A DNA stretch of 36,661 nt from an uncultured Myxococcaceae bacterium (GCA_945952225.1 CAMFHP010000089.1:1-36661); one strand, 5' to 3'. Positions 16,190 through 29,537 are shown, numbered from the stretch's first letter. Notes: a model not told the origin generated them from the letters alone. Made by a program: numbers and translations.

Positions 16190-17407
16190 TCAGGGGCAGC
16201 CCGTGACCGTGAGCGTGCCCGCGAGGGTCGGGTCCCACACGTCGAACGCGGGCGTGGCGGGCGCGCCCTCGGCGGGCGGGGCCCAACGGCAGTACGTCCA
16301 CGGTCCGGTGCCCACGCGCACGCGCCAGCCGAAGTGCCTCGGCGCGCAGTCGGCGGGACCGCGCGGCGCGGCGCTGTACTCGATGTTCTGACAGTTGCCC
16401 TCGATGAGCGGCATCGTGCTGTCGCGGTGGGCGTTGTAGCGCCCGTCGGTCCACGTCCACGTGGCGCCCGCGGGGATCGAATCGACGGGCCCGTAGCCCC
16501 ACTGCACCGCGAGCTGCGCGGCCGTCGGCTGGTCGCTGCACCCGCGGTTGGTGACCCCGCTCGCGAACACGCGGCCGTAGACCATCGACGCGCTCGTGGC
16601 CCCCGTCGCCACCGACAGCGTGCGCGGAAACTGAAGGTTGCAATACCCCGCGCGCGGCGCCGTCGCGCTCGCCACCGTGAGCCGACCCGCGAAGGCCGGC
16701 GCATACGTGTGCGGGAGCGTGTCGACGAGATCGCACGCCATCCACGGCCCGCCGCCGACGCGCGCCCGCGCGGCCCACGCGTACTCGCCCTCGGTGGTCG
16801 GTGACGTCGGCGAGGTCTGGTAGCGGTCGTACTCGCGCGCGCCCGTGACCCCGCGGCCGTCGATGTCGCGGTCGAAGCTCGCGGCGGTCCACGTCCAGCC
16901 CGCGGCCGTGAGGGGATCGCCGCCGCCCGGACCGACGCCCACTTCGACGGTCACGCCCGCGCCCTGTCCGACGCCCGCGGTGACGGCCGCGACGCGCACC
17001 GCGACGCCCACGGGTCCGAAGCTCATGCCCGGCGTGACCGAGGCCACACGCGCGTCGAGGAGGTAGCAGTGATCCACGCGCGTCGCGCTCGCGTCGGAGG
17101 CATCGCTGCGCGCATCAACCGCGTCGCTCGCATCGCTGTTCGCGTCGGCGCTCGCGTCCGCGGTGAGGTCGTTCGCCGTGTCGCTCGCGGTGTCGGCGCC
17201 GAGGTCATTGCCGGCCTCCGTGGCGTCGCGCGCGTCGTCGACCGCGGGCACGTCGAATTGCGGTCGGTCGAAGGCCGCGGCGTCGATCACGTCGACCGCA
17301 TCGGGCGCGTCGGGAACCGTTGCCGCGTCGTTCACGAGGAGCTGTCCGCTCTCTGCGCAGGCGGTGGTGAGCATCACGGTCGCGAGGGCGAAGCGGCGCG
17401 GGCGCAT
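16190..17407 (-). CDS. Two-repeat lipoprotein of unknown function
   Basis: A 405-residue predicted lipoprotein. The N-terminus MRPRRFALATVMLTTAC ends in an imperfect lipobox (T-T-A-C, Cys17). Residues about 25-110 form an Ala/Asp-rich low-complexity linker (SDASDAVDARSDASDAS), typical of surface lipoproteins in this lineage. The rest holds two similar domains, about 112-235 and 252-395, each with a Cys near its start, a W-T-W motif (GWTWTAASF, TWTWTDGRY) and an R-V-G-x-G-P-W-x-x-C motif (ARVGGGPWMAC, VRVGTGPWTYC). I know no name for this repeat. ATG 17407 has no Shine-Dalgarno but is preceded by a TAGGAT box eight bases away. It is divergent from the large Cys-rich gene. Confidence 0.75.
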   Translation of the reverse strand: MRPRRFALATVMLTTACAESGQLLVNDAATVPDAPDAVDVIDAAAFDRPQFDVPAVDDARDATEAGNDLGADTASDTANDLTADASADANSDASDAVDARSDASDASATRVDHCYLLDARVASVTPGMSFGPVGVAVRVAAVTAGVGQGAGVTVEVGVGPGGGDPLTAAGWTWTAASFDRDIDGRGVTGAREYDRYQTSPTSPTTEGEYAWAARARVGGGPWMACDLVDTLPHTYAPAFAGRLTVASATAPRAGYCNLQFPRTLSVATGATSASMVYGRVFASGVTNRGCSDQPTAAQLAVQWGYGPVDSIPAGATWTWTDGRYNAHRDSTMPLIEGNCQNIEYSAAPRGPADCAPRHFGWRVRVGTGPWTYCRWAPPAEGAPATPAFDVWDPTLAGTLTVTGCP

Positions 17408-17415
17408 GGCGCGCG

Positions 17416-17423
17416 ATCCTATC
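17416..17423 (-). promoter_or_regulatory. Candidate -10 box (GATAGGAT) for the two-repeat lipoprotein
   Basis: Minus-strand GATAGGAT ends eight bases before ATG 17407, implying a nearly leaderless transcript. It is followed by CGCGCGCC, similar to the downstream context of the other boxes. No Shine-Dalgarno is present. Confidence 0.45.
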
Positions 17424-17506
17424 AGCGGACGCGCGCGAACATGCTTGTGAGTTGATGCCCGTCGCGACGCTGTGATGCACTGCGCGATGCACCGGGAGGT
17501 ATTCGC

Positions 17507-20062
17507 ATGAAGCAGACTTCACTTCGCACGCTGGTCGCCATGATGGCGACCGTGGCCGCGTGTTCCACGGGCGGCACGGGCGGCTCGGGGGGCACCTTCG
17601 ACGACGACGCGGGCGTCGACGGGAGCACCGACGACGTCGCCACGCCCGACAAGCCCGCGACCGAAGACCGCGCGTCGCCCGACAGCGCGACGCCCGATGT
17701 GACCGTCGACAGCGCGACGCCCGACGCGACCGTCGACGACGCGCCCGACAGCGCGACGCCCGACGTGGCCGTCGACACGGGGCCCGACGTGGTGTGTCCC
17801 GCGGGGCGTGTGGCCTGCGCGGCGGTGTGTGTCGACACGCAGACCGACAACGGCAACTGCGGCGCGTGCGGCACGACGTGTTCGGGCACGCAGACCTGCG
17901 TGGCGGGCGCGTGCGTGGCGAACTGTTCGGGGGCGCAGACCCGCTGCGGCGGCGTGTGCGTGAACACGCAGAGCGACAACGCGAACTGCGGCGCGTGCGG
18001 CACCGCGTGCTCCGCGGGGCAGGTGTGCGAAGCGGGCGCGTGCGTGGTGACCTGCGCGGCGGACCAGACCCGCTGCGGCGGCGCGTGCGTGAACGTGCAG
18101 AGCGACGGGATGAACTGCGGCGCCTGCGGCAACGCGTGTCCCAGCGGGCAGATGTGCGCGATGGGCGCGTGCGTGACGACCTGCGCGGCGGGCCAGGCGC
18201 TCTGCGGCGCGGGCATGGGGCGCCCCGGGAGCTGCGTCGACTTCACGCGCGATTCGAGCAACTGCGGCGCGTGCGGAAACGCCTGCGCGGCAGGGCTTTC
18301 GTGTGTGGCGGGGGCGTGCGCGTGCCCGACGGGGCAGGCGCTCTGCGGCGGCGCGTGCGTGAACACGCAGACCGACAGCGCGAACTGCGGCGCGTGCGGC
18401 ACGGCGTGTCCGTCGGCGCAGAGCTGCGTGGCGGGCGCGTGCGCGTGTCCGACGGGGCTCAGCGTGTGCGGCACCGCGTGTGTGAACACGCAGACCGACG
18501 TGAACGCGTGCGGTCGCTGCGGGCTCTCGTGCGCCGCGGGGCAGATGTGCGTGGCGGGCGTGTGCACGACGCCGGGACCGTCGAACGACGCGTGCGCCTC
18601 GCCGCTCACGATCGACCTCGCGGCGGGCGCGGCGCAGACGATCACGGGCACGACCACCAACGCGACGCAGAGCGCGAACTCGTGCACCGCGAACCCCGAC
18701 GTCTTCTACCAGTTCACGCTCACGCAGCGCGAGGTGGTGTACGTCGACACCTTCGGCACCGCGTGGGACACGGTCGTGGGCCTCACGCGCCCCGGCTGCT
18801 CGACGACGGCCACGACCTGCGTCGATGACTCGTGCGGGCTCGTGCAGTCGCAGCTCTCGCAGGTGCTCGACCCGGGAACGTACGTCGTCGTGGTCGATCA
18901 GTACGGCACCGGCGGCGGCGCCTTCACGCTGCACTTTCAGCACTATCCCGTCGGCGGAACGGTGGCCTCGCTCGACCTCACGGGCGGCACGCGTCGCCTC
19001 TCGGGCACCACCTCGGGCACGAGCGCGGTGAGCTCGACGTGCTGCTCGGGCGGCGCGGAGAACACCTACTACGCGACGACGTGTCCGAGCTTCGCCGAGG
19101 TGAGCTTCCGCGCGTCGACGTGCGGCAACGCGACGTACGACACCGAGCTCGACTTCCGCAGCGGCAACCGCGCGGCGAGCGGCGGCAGCGTGTGCAACGA
19201 CGACGCGTGCGGGCTCCAGTCGACGATCACGGGACGCGTGCCCGCAGGCGCCGGGCTCCACGTGCTCTACGCCGACGCGTGCACGGGCTCGGGCGCCTAC
19301 GCGATCGACCTCCAGATCGGCGACTGCCCTGCGGGCCAGAGCCTCTGCGGCACCACCTGCACCGCGCTCACCACCGACCGGAACAACTGCGGCACCTGCG
19401 GCAACGTCTGCGCGGCGGGCCAGGCCTGCGCGGCGGGCGTGTGCCGCGCGCCCACGAGCTACACGTTCACCACGGGCACGGCGACCTTCATCGACGCGTG
19501 CGCCATCGCGGGTCGCTCGCAGCAGCTCGCGAGCGTCGACGACGTGGTGGGCACGGCGGTCAACATCGGGTTCACGTTCCCGTTCTACGGCACGGCGTAC
19601 ACGCAGGTGCGGCCGACCTCCAACGGCTACATGCTCTTCGGCGGCACCACGGCCACGGGGTCGATCGACAACGCGTACTACCCGACGATGGCGCTGCCCG
19701 ATGCGTCGCGGCCCTTCCCCGCGCTGTTCGTCTACAACAGCGACCTGATGACCGGCGCGTCGGGGGTGTGCCTCGCCACCACGGGCACCGCGCCGAACCG
19801 TCAGTTCATCTACGAGGGCGTGGGCCAGAGCTACTGCTGCTCGCGCACGGGCAACTTCACCTTCGAAGCGATCCTCAACGAGCGCGACGGCTCCATCGAC
19901 TTCGTCTACCCGACGATCACCTTCCCCGCGGGTGACACGCACAACAACGTGGTCGGCCTGCAGAACAACGGCACCACGGGCGTCACCTACGAGTACCGCG
20001 CGGGCGGCGCGCTCACCCGCATCACGTCGGGCACGAGCCTGCGCATCACGCCCTCGTTCTGA
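17507..20062 (+). CDS. Large Cys-rich repeat surface lipoprotein (MXAN_6577-like repeats)
   Basis: An 851-residue lipoprotein. Lipobox V-A-A-C gives Cys19. Residues 31-95 are an Asp/Ala/Thr/Pro linker with the repeat DSATPDV/ATVD. Six Cys-rich repeats follow (about 96-353), each of the form CGG-x-CVNTQTD-xx-NCGACG-xx-C, then GQ-x-C-x-x-GAC; a seventh lies at about 607-648. Between them (about 358-605) are two domains resembling bacterial pre-peptidase or choice-of-anchor modules. The C-terminal part (about 655-851) has IGFTFPFYG and SNGYMLFGG, as in nidogen-like extracellular domains. It is probably a long, disulphide-rich surface adhesin or matrix protein. GGGAGG stands seven bases before ATG 17507. 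Similar proteins are sometimes mislabelled tryptophan synthase alpha chain. Confidence 0.88.
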   Translation: MKQTSLRTLVAMMATVAACSTGGTGGSGGTFDDDAGVDGSTDDVATPDKPATEDRASPDSATPDVTVDSATPDATVDDAPDSATPDVAVDTGPDVVCPAGRVACAAVCVDTQTDNGNCGACGTTCSGTQTCVAGACVANCSGAQTRCGGVCVNTQSDNANCGACGTACSAGQVCEAGACVVTCAADQTRCGGACVNVQSDGMNCGACGNACPSGQMCAMGACVTTCAAGQALCGAGMGRPGSCVDFTRDSSNCGACGNACAAGLSCVAGACACPTGQALCGGACVNTQTDSANCGACGTACPSAQSCVAGACACPTGLSVCGTACVNTQTDVNACGRCGLSCAAGQMCVAGVCTTPGPSNDACASPLTIDLAAGAAQTITGTTTNATQSANSCTANPDVFYQFTLTQREVVYVDTFGTAWDTVVGLTRPGCSTTATTCVDDSCGLVQSQLSQVLDPGTYVVVVDQYGTGGGAFTLHFQHYPVGGTVASLDLTGGTRRLSGTTSGTSAVSSTCCSGGAENTYYATTCPSFAEVSFRASTCGNATYDTELDFRSGNRAASGGSVCNDDACGLQSTITGRVPAGAGLHVLYADACTGSGAYAIDLQIGDCPAGQSLCGTTCTALTTDRNNCGTCGNVCAAGQACAAGVCRAPTSYTFTTGTATFIDACAIAGRSQQLASVDDVVGTAVNIGFTFPFYGTAYTQVRPTSNGYMLFGGTTATGSIDNAYYPTMALPDASRPFPALFVYNSDLMTGASGVCLATTGTAPNRQFIYEGVGQSYCCSRTGNFTFEAILNERDGSIDFVYPTITFPAGDTHNNVVGLQNNGTTGVTYEYRAGGALTRITSGTSLRITPSF
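17792..18562 (+). repeat. Six tandem Cys-rich coding repeats
   Basis: Imperfect repeats of about 120-140 bases, each encoding roughly 41-46 residues with about six Cys. The fourth carries an insertion (GAGMGRPGS). The DNA copies are similar enough, for example GTGAACACGCAGACCGAC, to permit recombination and change in repeat number. Confidence 0.8.
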
Positions 20063-20091
20063 TCCCCGCATCCACCCACCGCATCGTCGCG

Positions 20092-20118
20092 CGATCCCTC
20101 CCGATCACGGAGGGATCG
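20092..20118. terminator. Hairpin between convergent genes
   Basis: A perfect 10-bp stem, CGATCCCTCC (20092-20101) and GGAGGGATCG (20109-20118), with a 7-base loop. It sits 30 bases after the Cys-rich gene stop and 20 bases beyond the convergent CPBP gene's stop. No T-tract follows on either strand, so it is a candidate bidirectional terminator rather than a classical intrinsic one. Confidence 0.6.
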
Positions 20119-20138
20119 TCGGCGAGGCGTCGCGCCCT

Positions 20139-20753
20139 TCAGCCCGCGGAGAGCGTGCGCTCGTCGTCGCGCGCGCGCAGGTCGTGGGCGATGAGAAAAT
20201 GCAGGTTCTCGTGGTTGATCACCGCGTGGGCCGCGATGGGCGCGAGCACCTCGCCGGTGGCCACGTAGAGCGCGCCGAAGACCACGCCCATCACGCACGC
20301 GGTGAGCGTCCACGGCACGAGGGCGCGGCTGCTGGGCACGTGCACGAGGCCGAAGAGCACCGCCGAACCGAGCACCGCGAAGCCGGTGCCCACGAAGCCC
20401 GCGAGCGTGGGGAGCAGCGCGCCGCGAAAGAGCAGCTCCTCGCCCACGGCCGATGCGAGCGCGATGACCGCGGGGGCCGTGCGGTCGCCTTCGAGTTCGA
20501 GCACCGACTCGCGCAGGGTCGTGTGCATCGCGCGACCCCATTGGGTGCGTCGCGCGAGGGCCCGCGTCGCGCCCACGGCGGCCACGCCCACGAGCGCGCC
20601 GACCGACAGCGCGAGGGGCACGGCGATGACGTGCGTGGTGCCGAGGGGCGCGCCGTCGTGCCATGCGCTCGCGTTCTGGAGGTGACGCCACACCATCGCG
20701 ATCGCGACCAGCGCGGCCTGCACTCCCACCGTGGCGAACACCCTCTCGGACAT
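20139..20753 (-). CDS. CPBP-family intramembrane glutamic protease (CAAX/Abi type)
   Basis: A 204-residue membrane protein. The three conserved motifs of the CPBP (Rce1-like) family are intact: E-E-x-x-x-R at 105-110 in GEELLFRGALLP, F-x-x-x-H at 134-138 in FGLVHVP, and H-x-x-x-N at 176-180 in HAVIN. There are about five hydrophobic segments, so it is near the minimum size for the family. Members cleave within membranes; some are myxosortases that process MYXO-CTERM proteins, others act on prenylated or bacteriocin substrates. Two MYXO-CTERM-like proteins are encoded within 12 kb, which makes a sorting role thinkable but not shown. ATG 20753 (MSERVFATVGV) lies 36 bases after a GATACGGC box. 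The 3' end faces the Cys-rich gene. Confidence 0.9.
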   Translation of the reverse strand: MSERVFATVGVQAALVAIAMVWRHLQNASAWHDGAPLGTTHVIAVPLALSVGALVGVAAVGATRALARRTQWGRAMHTTLRESVLELEGDRTAPAVIALASAVGEELLFRGALLPTLAGFVGTGFAVLGSAVLFGLVHVPSSRALVPWTLTACVMGVVFGALYVATGEVLAPIAAHAVINHENLHFLIAHDLRARDDERTLSAG

Positions 20754-20789
20754 TGACCTCGCGCTCTCTCCGTCGACTGCGGGGATGTG

Positions 20790-20797
20790 GCCGTATC
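20790..20797 (-). promoter_or_regulatory. Candidate -10 box (GATACGGC) for the CPBP protease
   Basis: Minus-strand GGTGATACGGCC contains TACGGC, with TTGCAT 17 bases upstream (20818-20813) as a possible -35. The gap to ATG 20753 is 36 bases, longer than for the other boxes. Confidence 0.45.
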
Positions 20798-20840
20798 ACC
20801 GCCGCGCAGCGCATGCAATGGAGGGCCGCGCGCTCCCGCA

Positions 20841-20869
20841 TTGACCTTCGCGCTCGGGTCTGGTGAGAC
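20841..20869 (+). promoter_or_regulatory. Candidate promoter of the HD-GYP response regulator
   Basis: TTGACC (20841-20846), 17 bases, then TGAGAC (20864-20869). It ends 15 bases before ATG 20885 with no Shine-Dalgarno sequence between. The -10 match is weak. Confidence 0.35.
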
Positions 20870-20884
20870 TCGCCGTTCGCCACG

Positions 20885-22393
20885 ATGGAATCAGGTTCTG
20901 CCGAGCAGTTGCCGCGCGTGCTGGTGGTCGACGACGAGAAGGTGATCCGCGAGATCCTCGCGGACTTTCTCTCGCTCGAAGGCTTCTGGGTGCGCACCGC
21001 GGAGGACGGGCGCCTCGCCGTGGCCGAGATCGACGCGCACCCGTACGACCTCGTCATCTCCGACCTGAAGATGCCCAACATGGGCGGCATCGAGCTGCTG
21101 GAGCACATCAACAAGCACCACCCCAACGTGGTGACGGTCATCATGACGGGCTTCGGCACCGTCGAGACGGCCATCGATGCGATGAAGCGCGGCGCGTACG
21201 ACTACGTGCTCAAGCCCTTTCGCATCGAGGAGGTGGTGCACATCATCCAGCGCGGGCTCGAGAAGCGACGCCTCGCCGCGGAGAACCTCCGGCTCCGCGA
21301 GGCCGTGTCGCTCTACAAGGTCAGCGAGGCCATCGCCGCGTCGCTCTCGCTCGACGAGGTGCTCTCGACGGTGACCGAGATGGGCGTGCACGACCTCGGC
21401 GCCGACCTCGTGACCGTGGTGCTCAAAGACGGCGAGGGCCAGTGGTTCGAGCGCACGCGGCGTCACAACCCGGCCATCCCCACGGAGCTCATCGGCGGTG
21501 AGGAACTCCCCGTGCACGTCGACCCCGGCGCGCTCTCGGAGCACTTCGCGGGCGAGGTCACGCTCAACGTCGCGGGGGCGCGCACGGCGGCCTTTCTCGT
21601 GCGCCCGTCGGAGCAGCACCCCGTGTGGTCGATGATGGCGGTGCCGCTGCGCATCCGGGGCGAGACCGCGGGTTTTCTCGTGACCGTGGGCTTTCAGCGC
21701 GGGCGTCGCTTCGAAGAGTCGCAGCGGATGCTCCTGCAGGGCGTGGCCTCGCGCGCCGCGGCGGCCATCGAGAACGCGCGGCTCTACGAAGACCTCAAGG
21801 CCACCTTTCAGCAGACCATTCAGGGCCTCGCGCGCACCATCGACAAGATGGATCGGTACACCGCGGGCCACTCGGACCGCGTGGCCTACTACGCCCAGAT
21901 TCTCGCGAAGAACCTCGGGCTCGGGCCCGACGAGGTCGAGATCGTGCGCCAGGCCGCGCTGCTCCACGACATCGGCAAGGTGGGCTGCGTGATGAATCTC
22001 AACAAGGCCGGCAAGCTCACCGCCGACGAGTACGAGATCTTCAAGAAGCACCCGGGCTACGGCCGCGACATCCTCGACCCGATCAAGTTTCTCCATCCCC
22101 TCGTGCCGGGCGTGCACCTGCACCACGAGCGCTGGGATGGCCGCGGATACCCGTTGAAGCTCAAGGGCAACGAGATCCCCGTGATCGCGCGGATCATCTC
22201 CGTGGCCGACACCTACGACGCGATGACCTCGAACCGCAGCTACCGCAACGCGCTGCCCCACGAGGTCGCGATCAACGAGATCGAGCGCTGCGCGGGCTCG
22301 CAGTTCGACCCCGACGTGGCGAACCCGTTTCTCACCGTGATCGAAGCCGATCGCGAGGAGCGCGTCGCGCGCGGCGAGACCGTGCCCGAGTGA
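20885..22393 (+). CDS. Response regulator with GAF and HD-GYP domains (c-di-GMP phosphodiesterase)
   Basis: A 502-residue cytoplasmic protein. The receiver domain, about 11-125, has the acidic pair D16/D17, phospho-acceptor Asp60 in ISDLKMPNMGG and Lys110 in YVLKPF. A GAF-like domain follows (about 140-300). The HD-GYP domain, about 305-480, has H-D-I-G-K at 361-365, H-H-E-R-W-D-G-R-G-Y-P at 413-423 and ISVADTYDAMTS, all intact, so it should hydrolyse cyclic di-GMP when phosphorylated or bound by a GAF ligand. The cognate kinase is not adjacent; the soluble GAF kinase at 32216 is one local candidate. It is divergent from the CPBP gene and is followed after 33 bases by the YqgE gene. Confidence 0.96.
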   Translation: MESGSAEQLPRVLVVDDEKVIREILADFLSLEGFWVRTAEDGRLAVAEIDAHPYDLVISDLKMPNMGGIELLEHINKHHPNVVTVIMTGFGTVETAIDAMKRGAYDYVLKPFRIEEVVHIIQRGLEKRRLAAENLRLREAVSLYKVSEAIAASLSLDEVLSTVTEMGVHDLGADLVTVVLKDGEGQWFERTRRHNPAIPTELIGGEELPVHVDPGALSEHFAGEVTLNVAGARTAAFLVRPSEQHPVWSMMAVPLRIRGETAGFLVTVGFQRGRRFEESQRMLLQGVASRAAAAIENARLYEDLKATFQQTIQGLARTIDKMDRYTAGHSDRVAYYAQILAKNLGLGPDEVEIVRQAALLHDIGKVGCVMNLNKAGKLTADEYEIFKKHPGYGRDILDPIKFLHPLVPGVHLHHERWDGRGYPLKLKGNEIPVIARIISVADTYDAMTSNRSYRNALPHEVAINEIERCAGSQFDPDVANPFLTVIEADREERVARGETVPE

Positions 22394-22411
22394 CGCGTTC
22401 CCCCTCGCGGG

Positions 22412-22419
22412 GATAGAGT
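22412..22419 (+). promoter_or_regulatory. Candidate -10 box (GATAGAGT) for the YqgE gene
   Basis: GATAGAGT ends seven bases before ATG 22427, putting the predicted transcription start at about the start codon. GTGACG 18 bases upstream is a partial -35 match. No Shine-Dalgarno is present. Confidence 0.5.
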
Positions 22420-22426
22420 CTCGGTG

Positions 22427-23011
22427 ATGGTGAACCGACGCACGCTCGCGCCGGGGTTGCTGCTCGCGGCGCCCCGGCTGGGGGATCCCAACTTCGAACG
22501 CACGGTGGTGCTCCTCGCGCGCCACGACGACGAGGGCGCGCTGGGCTGGGTGATCAACGGACGCGCGCTGGGCACGGTGCGCGAGCTCCTCGCCGGGGCC
22601 GACCTCGTGCCCGAGGGCGTGAGCCTCCCGATGGTGGGACCGTACGCGCGCACCGCGAGAACGGGCGGTCCCGTGCAGCCGCGCACGGGCTGGGTGCTCT
22701 ACCGACGGAACACCGGCGCGCTCTCGGGCGAAATCGACGCGGGCGATGCGCTCGCGGTGACCGGCGACGCTGCGGCCCTCGCGGACCTGCTGCGCCGTCG
22801 CGATCGAGACTTTCGACTGTTCCTCGGCTACGCGGGGTGGGGCCCGGGGCAGCTCGAAGGCGAGGTGCGCGAGGGCGTGTGGCTGCCCTGTGATGTGCAC
22901 GCCGACCTGGTCTTCGACGGTGACCCCGAGAGCCTCTGGGACACGGCCTACCAGCGCGTCATCGGCACGCTGCCGGGCGCGTTCATTCGCACGAAGGGCG
23001 GCTCCGCGTAG
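22427..23011 (+). CDS. YqgE/AlgH family protein
   Basis: A 194-residue cytoplasmic protein covering the whole YqgE/AlgH (DUF179) domain. Conserved features are APGLLLAAPRLGDPNFERTV at the start, GALGWVINGRALGTVREL, GGPVQ at 80-84 and FLGYAGWGPGQLEGE at about 130-145. The family is widespread and its biochemical role is still unclear; AlgH was named for an effect on alginate regulation in Pseudomonas. The start could be GTG 22424 or ATG 22427; I use the ATG, which follows a -10-like box by seven bases. The TPR metallopeptidase begins nine bases after this stop, so they are likely co-transcribed. Confidence 0.93.
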   Translation: MVNRRTLAPGLLLAAPRLGDPNFERTVVLLARHDDEGALGWVINGRALGTVRELLAGADLVPEGVSLPMVGPYARTARTGGPVQPRTGWVLYRRNTGALSGEIDAGDALAVTGDAAALADLLRRRDRDFRLFLGYAGWGPGQLEGEVREGVWLPCDVHADLVFDGDPESLWDTAYQRVIGTLPGAFIRTKGGSA

Positions 23012-23020
23012 ACTCCGCGC

Positions 23021-27762
<4,742 letters not shown>

Positions 27763-27855
27763 TCCGCGCGCGGTGATCGGGCGGGCGCCCGCTGCGTCGT
27801 CGCGAGACGGTGCCGCGGGCGTCGGCGTTTCGAAGGACGGGAACGGTGCGCGTCG

Positions 27856-27875
27856 CGCTGAATGGCGATTCAGCG
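27856..27875. terminator. Hairpin between thiC and the convergent esterase
   Basis: CGCTGAAT (27856-27863), loop GGCG, ATTCAGCG (27868-27875): a perfect 8-bp stem that contains the esterase stop codon at 27870-27872. It lies about 93 bases after the thiC stop. No T-tract follows; it is a candidate bidirectional terminator. Confidence 0.5.
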
Positions 27876-29528
27876 GGGCACGGCGAGCCACGTCGCCATG
27901 GCGTCGCAGGCCGCGCGCTGGAGGCCCGTTCCCTCGCGCACGGTGTCGCCGATTTCGAGGTGGTTGTCGGTCGCGGCGGTGTAGGGCCGCCACATGGGGG
28001 CGCCGCCGCCGTTGGGGTCGCCGGTGGTGGCGAAGCGGGTCCAGTAGCCCTGCGTGGCGGTGACCACGGGCTCGTCTTCGGGGGCGCGCGAGAAGAAGCC
28101 CGTGAAGTTGCCGAACACGTACGGCAGCTCCGCCGAGTGGAACACGCCGAGCCCGAGCACCGCGCCCGCGCGGTTGAGCCGCGTGAACTGGTAGAGGTAC
28201 GTCGGCACGCTGTAGAGCGTCGTGGTGCGCGCGAACGCGCGGGCGGGACACACGAACACCGCGTCGCGCAGAAACGCTTCGTACGCGGCCTTCGGCGAGG
28301 CGTACATCGCCACCGGGTAGAGGCGAATCACGTCGTCGACGTGGTCGGGCAGCACCGCGCCCACGAGCGCGCGGTACGCGGCCTCGTCGGGGATGTTCAC
28401 CCCGAGCGTGAAGGCCGTGCCCTCGTCGAGGTTCGTGCCCGTGATGACCGGAACGCGCTGGAAGCGTCCCGCGAGGAGCGACACCCACGGCGCCTCGGCG
28501 AGCACGTAGCCGTCGATGTTGGGCTGGTAGCGCACGCCGTAGCGCGTGAGCTCCACGGGCGTCGGCGCGGCGGCGAGCACCTCGGCGGCGGGCTTCGCGC
28601 GCATGCAGGCCGACACGTCGCTCGCGGTGTTGCATCCGACCGCGGTGGCGAAGCGCGCGCCCAGGGCCTCGGCGCTTCCCACCTGCGGGAGCGCGGCGAT
28701 GTCGTGGAGCGGCGTGATGAGGAAGGTGCACACCGCGCTCTCGCCGATGGCCTTGTGAAAGAGCCCCGCGCTGCCCGGCGCGACCATGTGCGCGCACACG
28801 CTGATCGAGCCCGCGCTCTCGCCGAAGAGGGTGACGTTCGACGGGTCGCCGCCGAAGCTCGCGGCGTTGTCGCGCACCCAGCGGAGCACGGCCTGCTGAT
28901 CCATGAAGCCGTAGTTGCCCGACGAGTGGTGCTCGGTGTCTTCGGCCGTGAGCGACGGGTGCGCGAGGAAGCCGAACTGCCCGAGGCGGTAGTTGAAGGT
29001 CACCACCACGACGCCCTTCGCCGCGAGGCTCGCGCCGTCGTAGTCGGGGCCGCTCGTGGTGCCCGCCGTGAAGCCGCCCCCGTGCACGAAGACCATCACC
29101 GGACGGCGCGTGCTGTCGCCCGTGGCGGTCTTCGCCGTCCACACGTTGAGCGCGAGGCAGTCTTCGCTCATGGGTCCCGCGCCCGAGAGCGTGCCGCGCG
29201 TCTGGAGGCACGTGGCGCCCTTCGTGGCGGCATCGCGCGGGGTCGTCCACGCGGGCGCTTCGGTGGGCGGACGCCAGCGGAGCGCGCCCACGGGCGGCGC
29301 CGCGTAGGGGATGCCGAGGAAGCTCGTGACGCCGTCGGCGATGTGGCCGATGACCGGTCCGCGCGTGGTGCTCACGGTGAGCGTGGTGCCCGCGGGCGAG
29401 GCGTCGGTGGAGGCATCGGCGGACGCATCGACGGCCGTGTCGGTGGCCGCGTCGGAGGGTGCGGGCGACGGGTCGGAGGAGCACGCCGCGAGCAGCGCAC
29501 AACACGAGAAGAACAGCGGAGAGCGCAT
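27870..29528 (-). CDS. Type-B carboxylesterase lipoprotein
   Basis: A 552-residue secreted lipoprotein: lipobox L-A-A-C with Cys16, then an Asp/Ala-rich linker (about 20-45), then a complete carboxylesterase/cholinesterase-like (COesterase) domain. The oxyanion hole is HGGGF (149-153), the nucleophile Ser238 lies in F-G-E-S-A-G-S, the acid is Glu369 in GTNLDEGT, and the base His464 is in VFHSAELPYVFGN. Cys107 and Cys124 match a conserved disulphide pair. It should hydrolyse carboxylic esters at the cell surface or in the periplasm. Start ATG 29528 gives a proper lipoprotein signal; 29570 is a longer, less likely reading. The box TACCGT lies nine bases before this ATG, with no Shine-Dalgarno. 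Confidence 0.95.
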   Translation of the reverse strand: MRSPLFFSCCALLAACSSDPSPAPSDAATDTAVDASADASTDASPAGTTLTVSTTRGPVIGHIADGVTSFLGIPYAAPPVGALRWRPPTEAPAWTTPRDAATKGATCLQTRGTLSGAGPMSEDCLALNVWTAKTATGDSTRRPVMVFVHGGGFTAGTTSGPDYDGASLAAKGVVVVTFNYRLGQFGFLAHPSLTAEDTEHHSSGNYGFMDQQAVLRWVRDNAASFGGDPSNVTLFGESAGSISVCAHMVAPGSAGLFHKAIGESAVCTFLITPLHDIAALPQVGSAEALGARFATAVGCNTASDVSACMRAKPAAEVLAAAPTPVELTRYGVRYQPNIDGYVLAEAPWVSLLAGRFQRVPVITGTNLDEGTAFTLGVNIPDEAAYRALVGAVLPDHVDDVIRLYPVAMYASPKAAYEAFLRDAVFVCPARAFARTTTLYSVPTYLYQFTRLNRAGAVLGLGVFHSAELPYVFGNFTGFFSRAPEDEPVVTATQGYWTRFATTGDPNGGGAPMWRPYTAATDNHLEIGDTVREGTGLQRAACDAMATWLAVPR

Positions 29529-29537
29529 CGTGGCGCG

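Noticed and set aside
17792-18562. Repeats resembling a CRISPR array
   Set aside because: The repeats are imperfect, of coding period (multiples of three), have no unique spacers and encode Cys-rich modules in frame.
17519-20071. Minus-strand open frames opposite the Cys-rich gene, including a periodic His/Cys/Pro protein at 17422-18687
   Set aside because: The periodicity only mirrors the Cys-rich coding repeats; the plus strand has a signal peptide, lipobox and known repeat type.
27801-27850. Possible small gene or RNA between thiC and the esterase
   Set aside because: Only palindromic GC-rich sequence is seen (GCGGGCGCCCGC nearby); no start, ribosome site or RNA fold of a known class.
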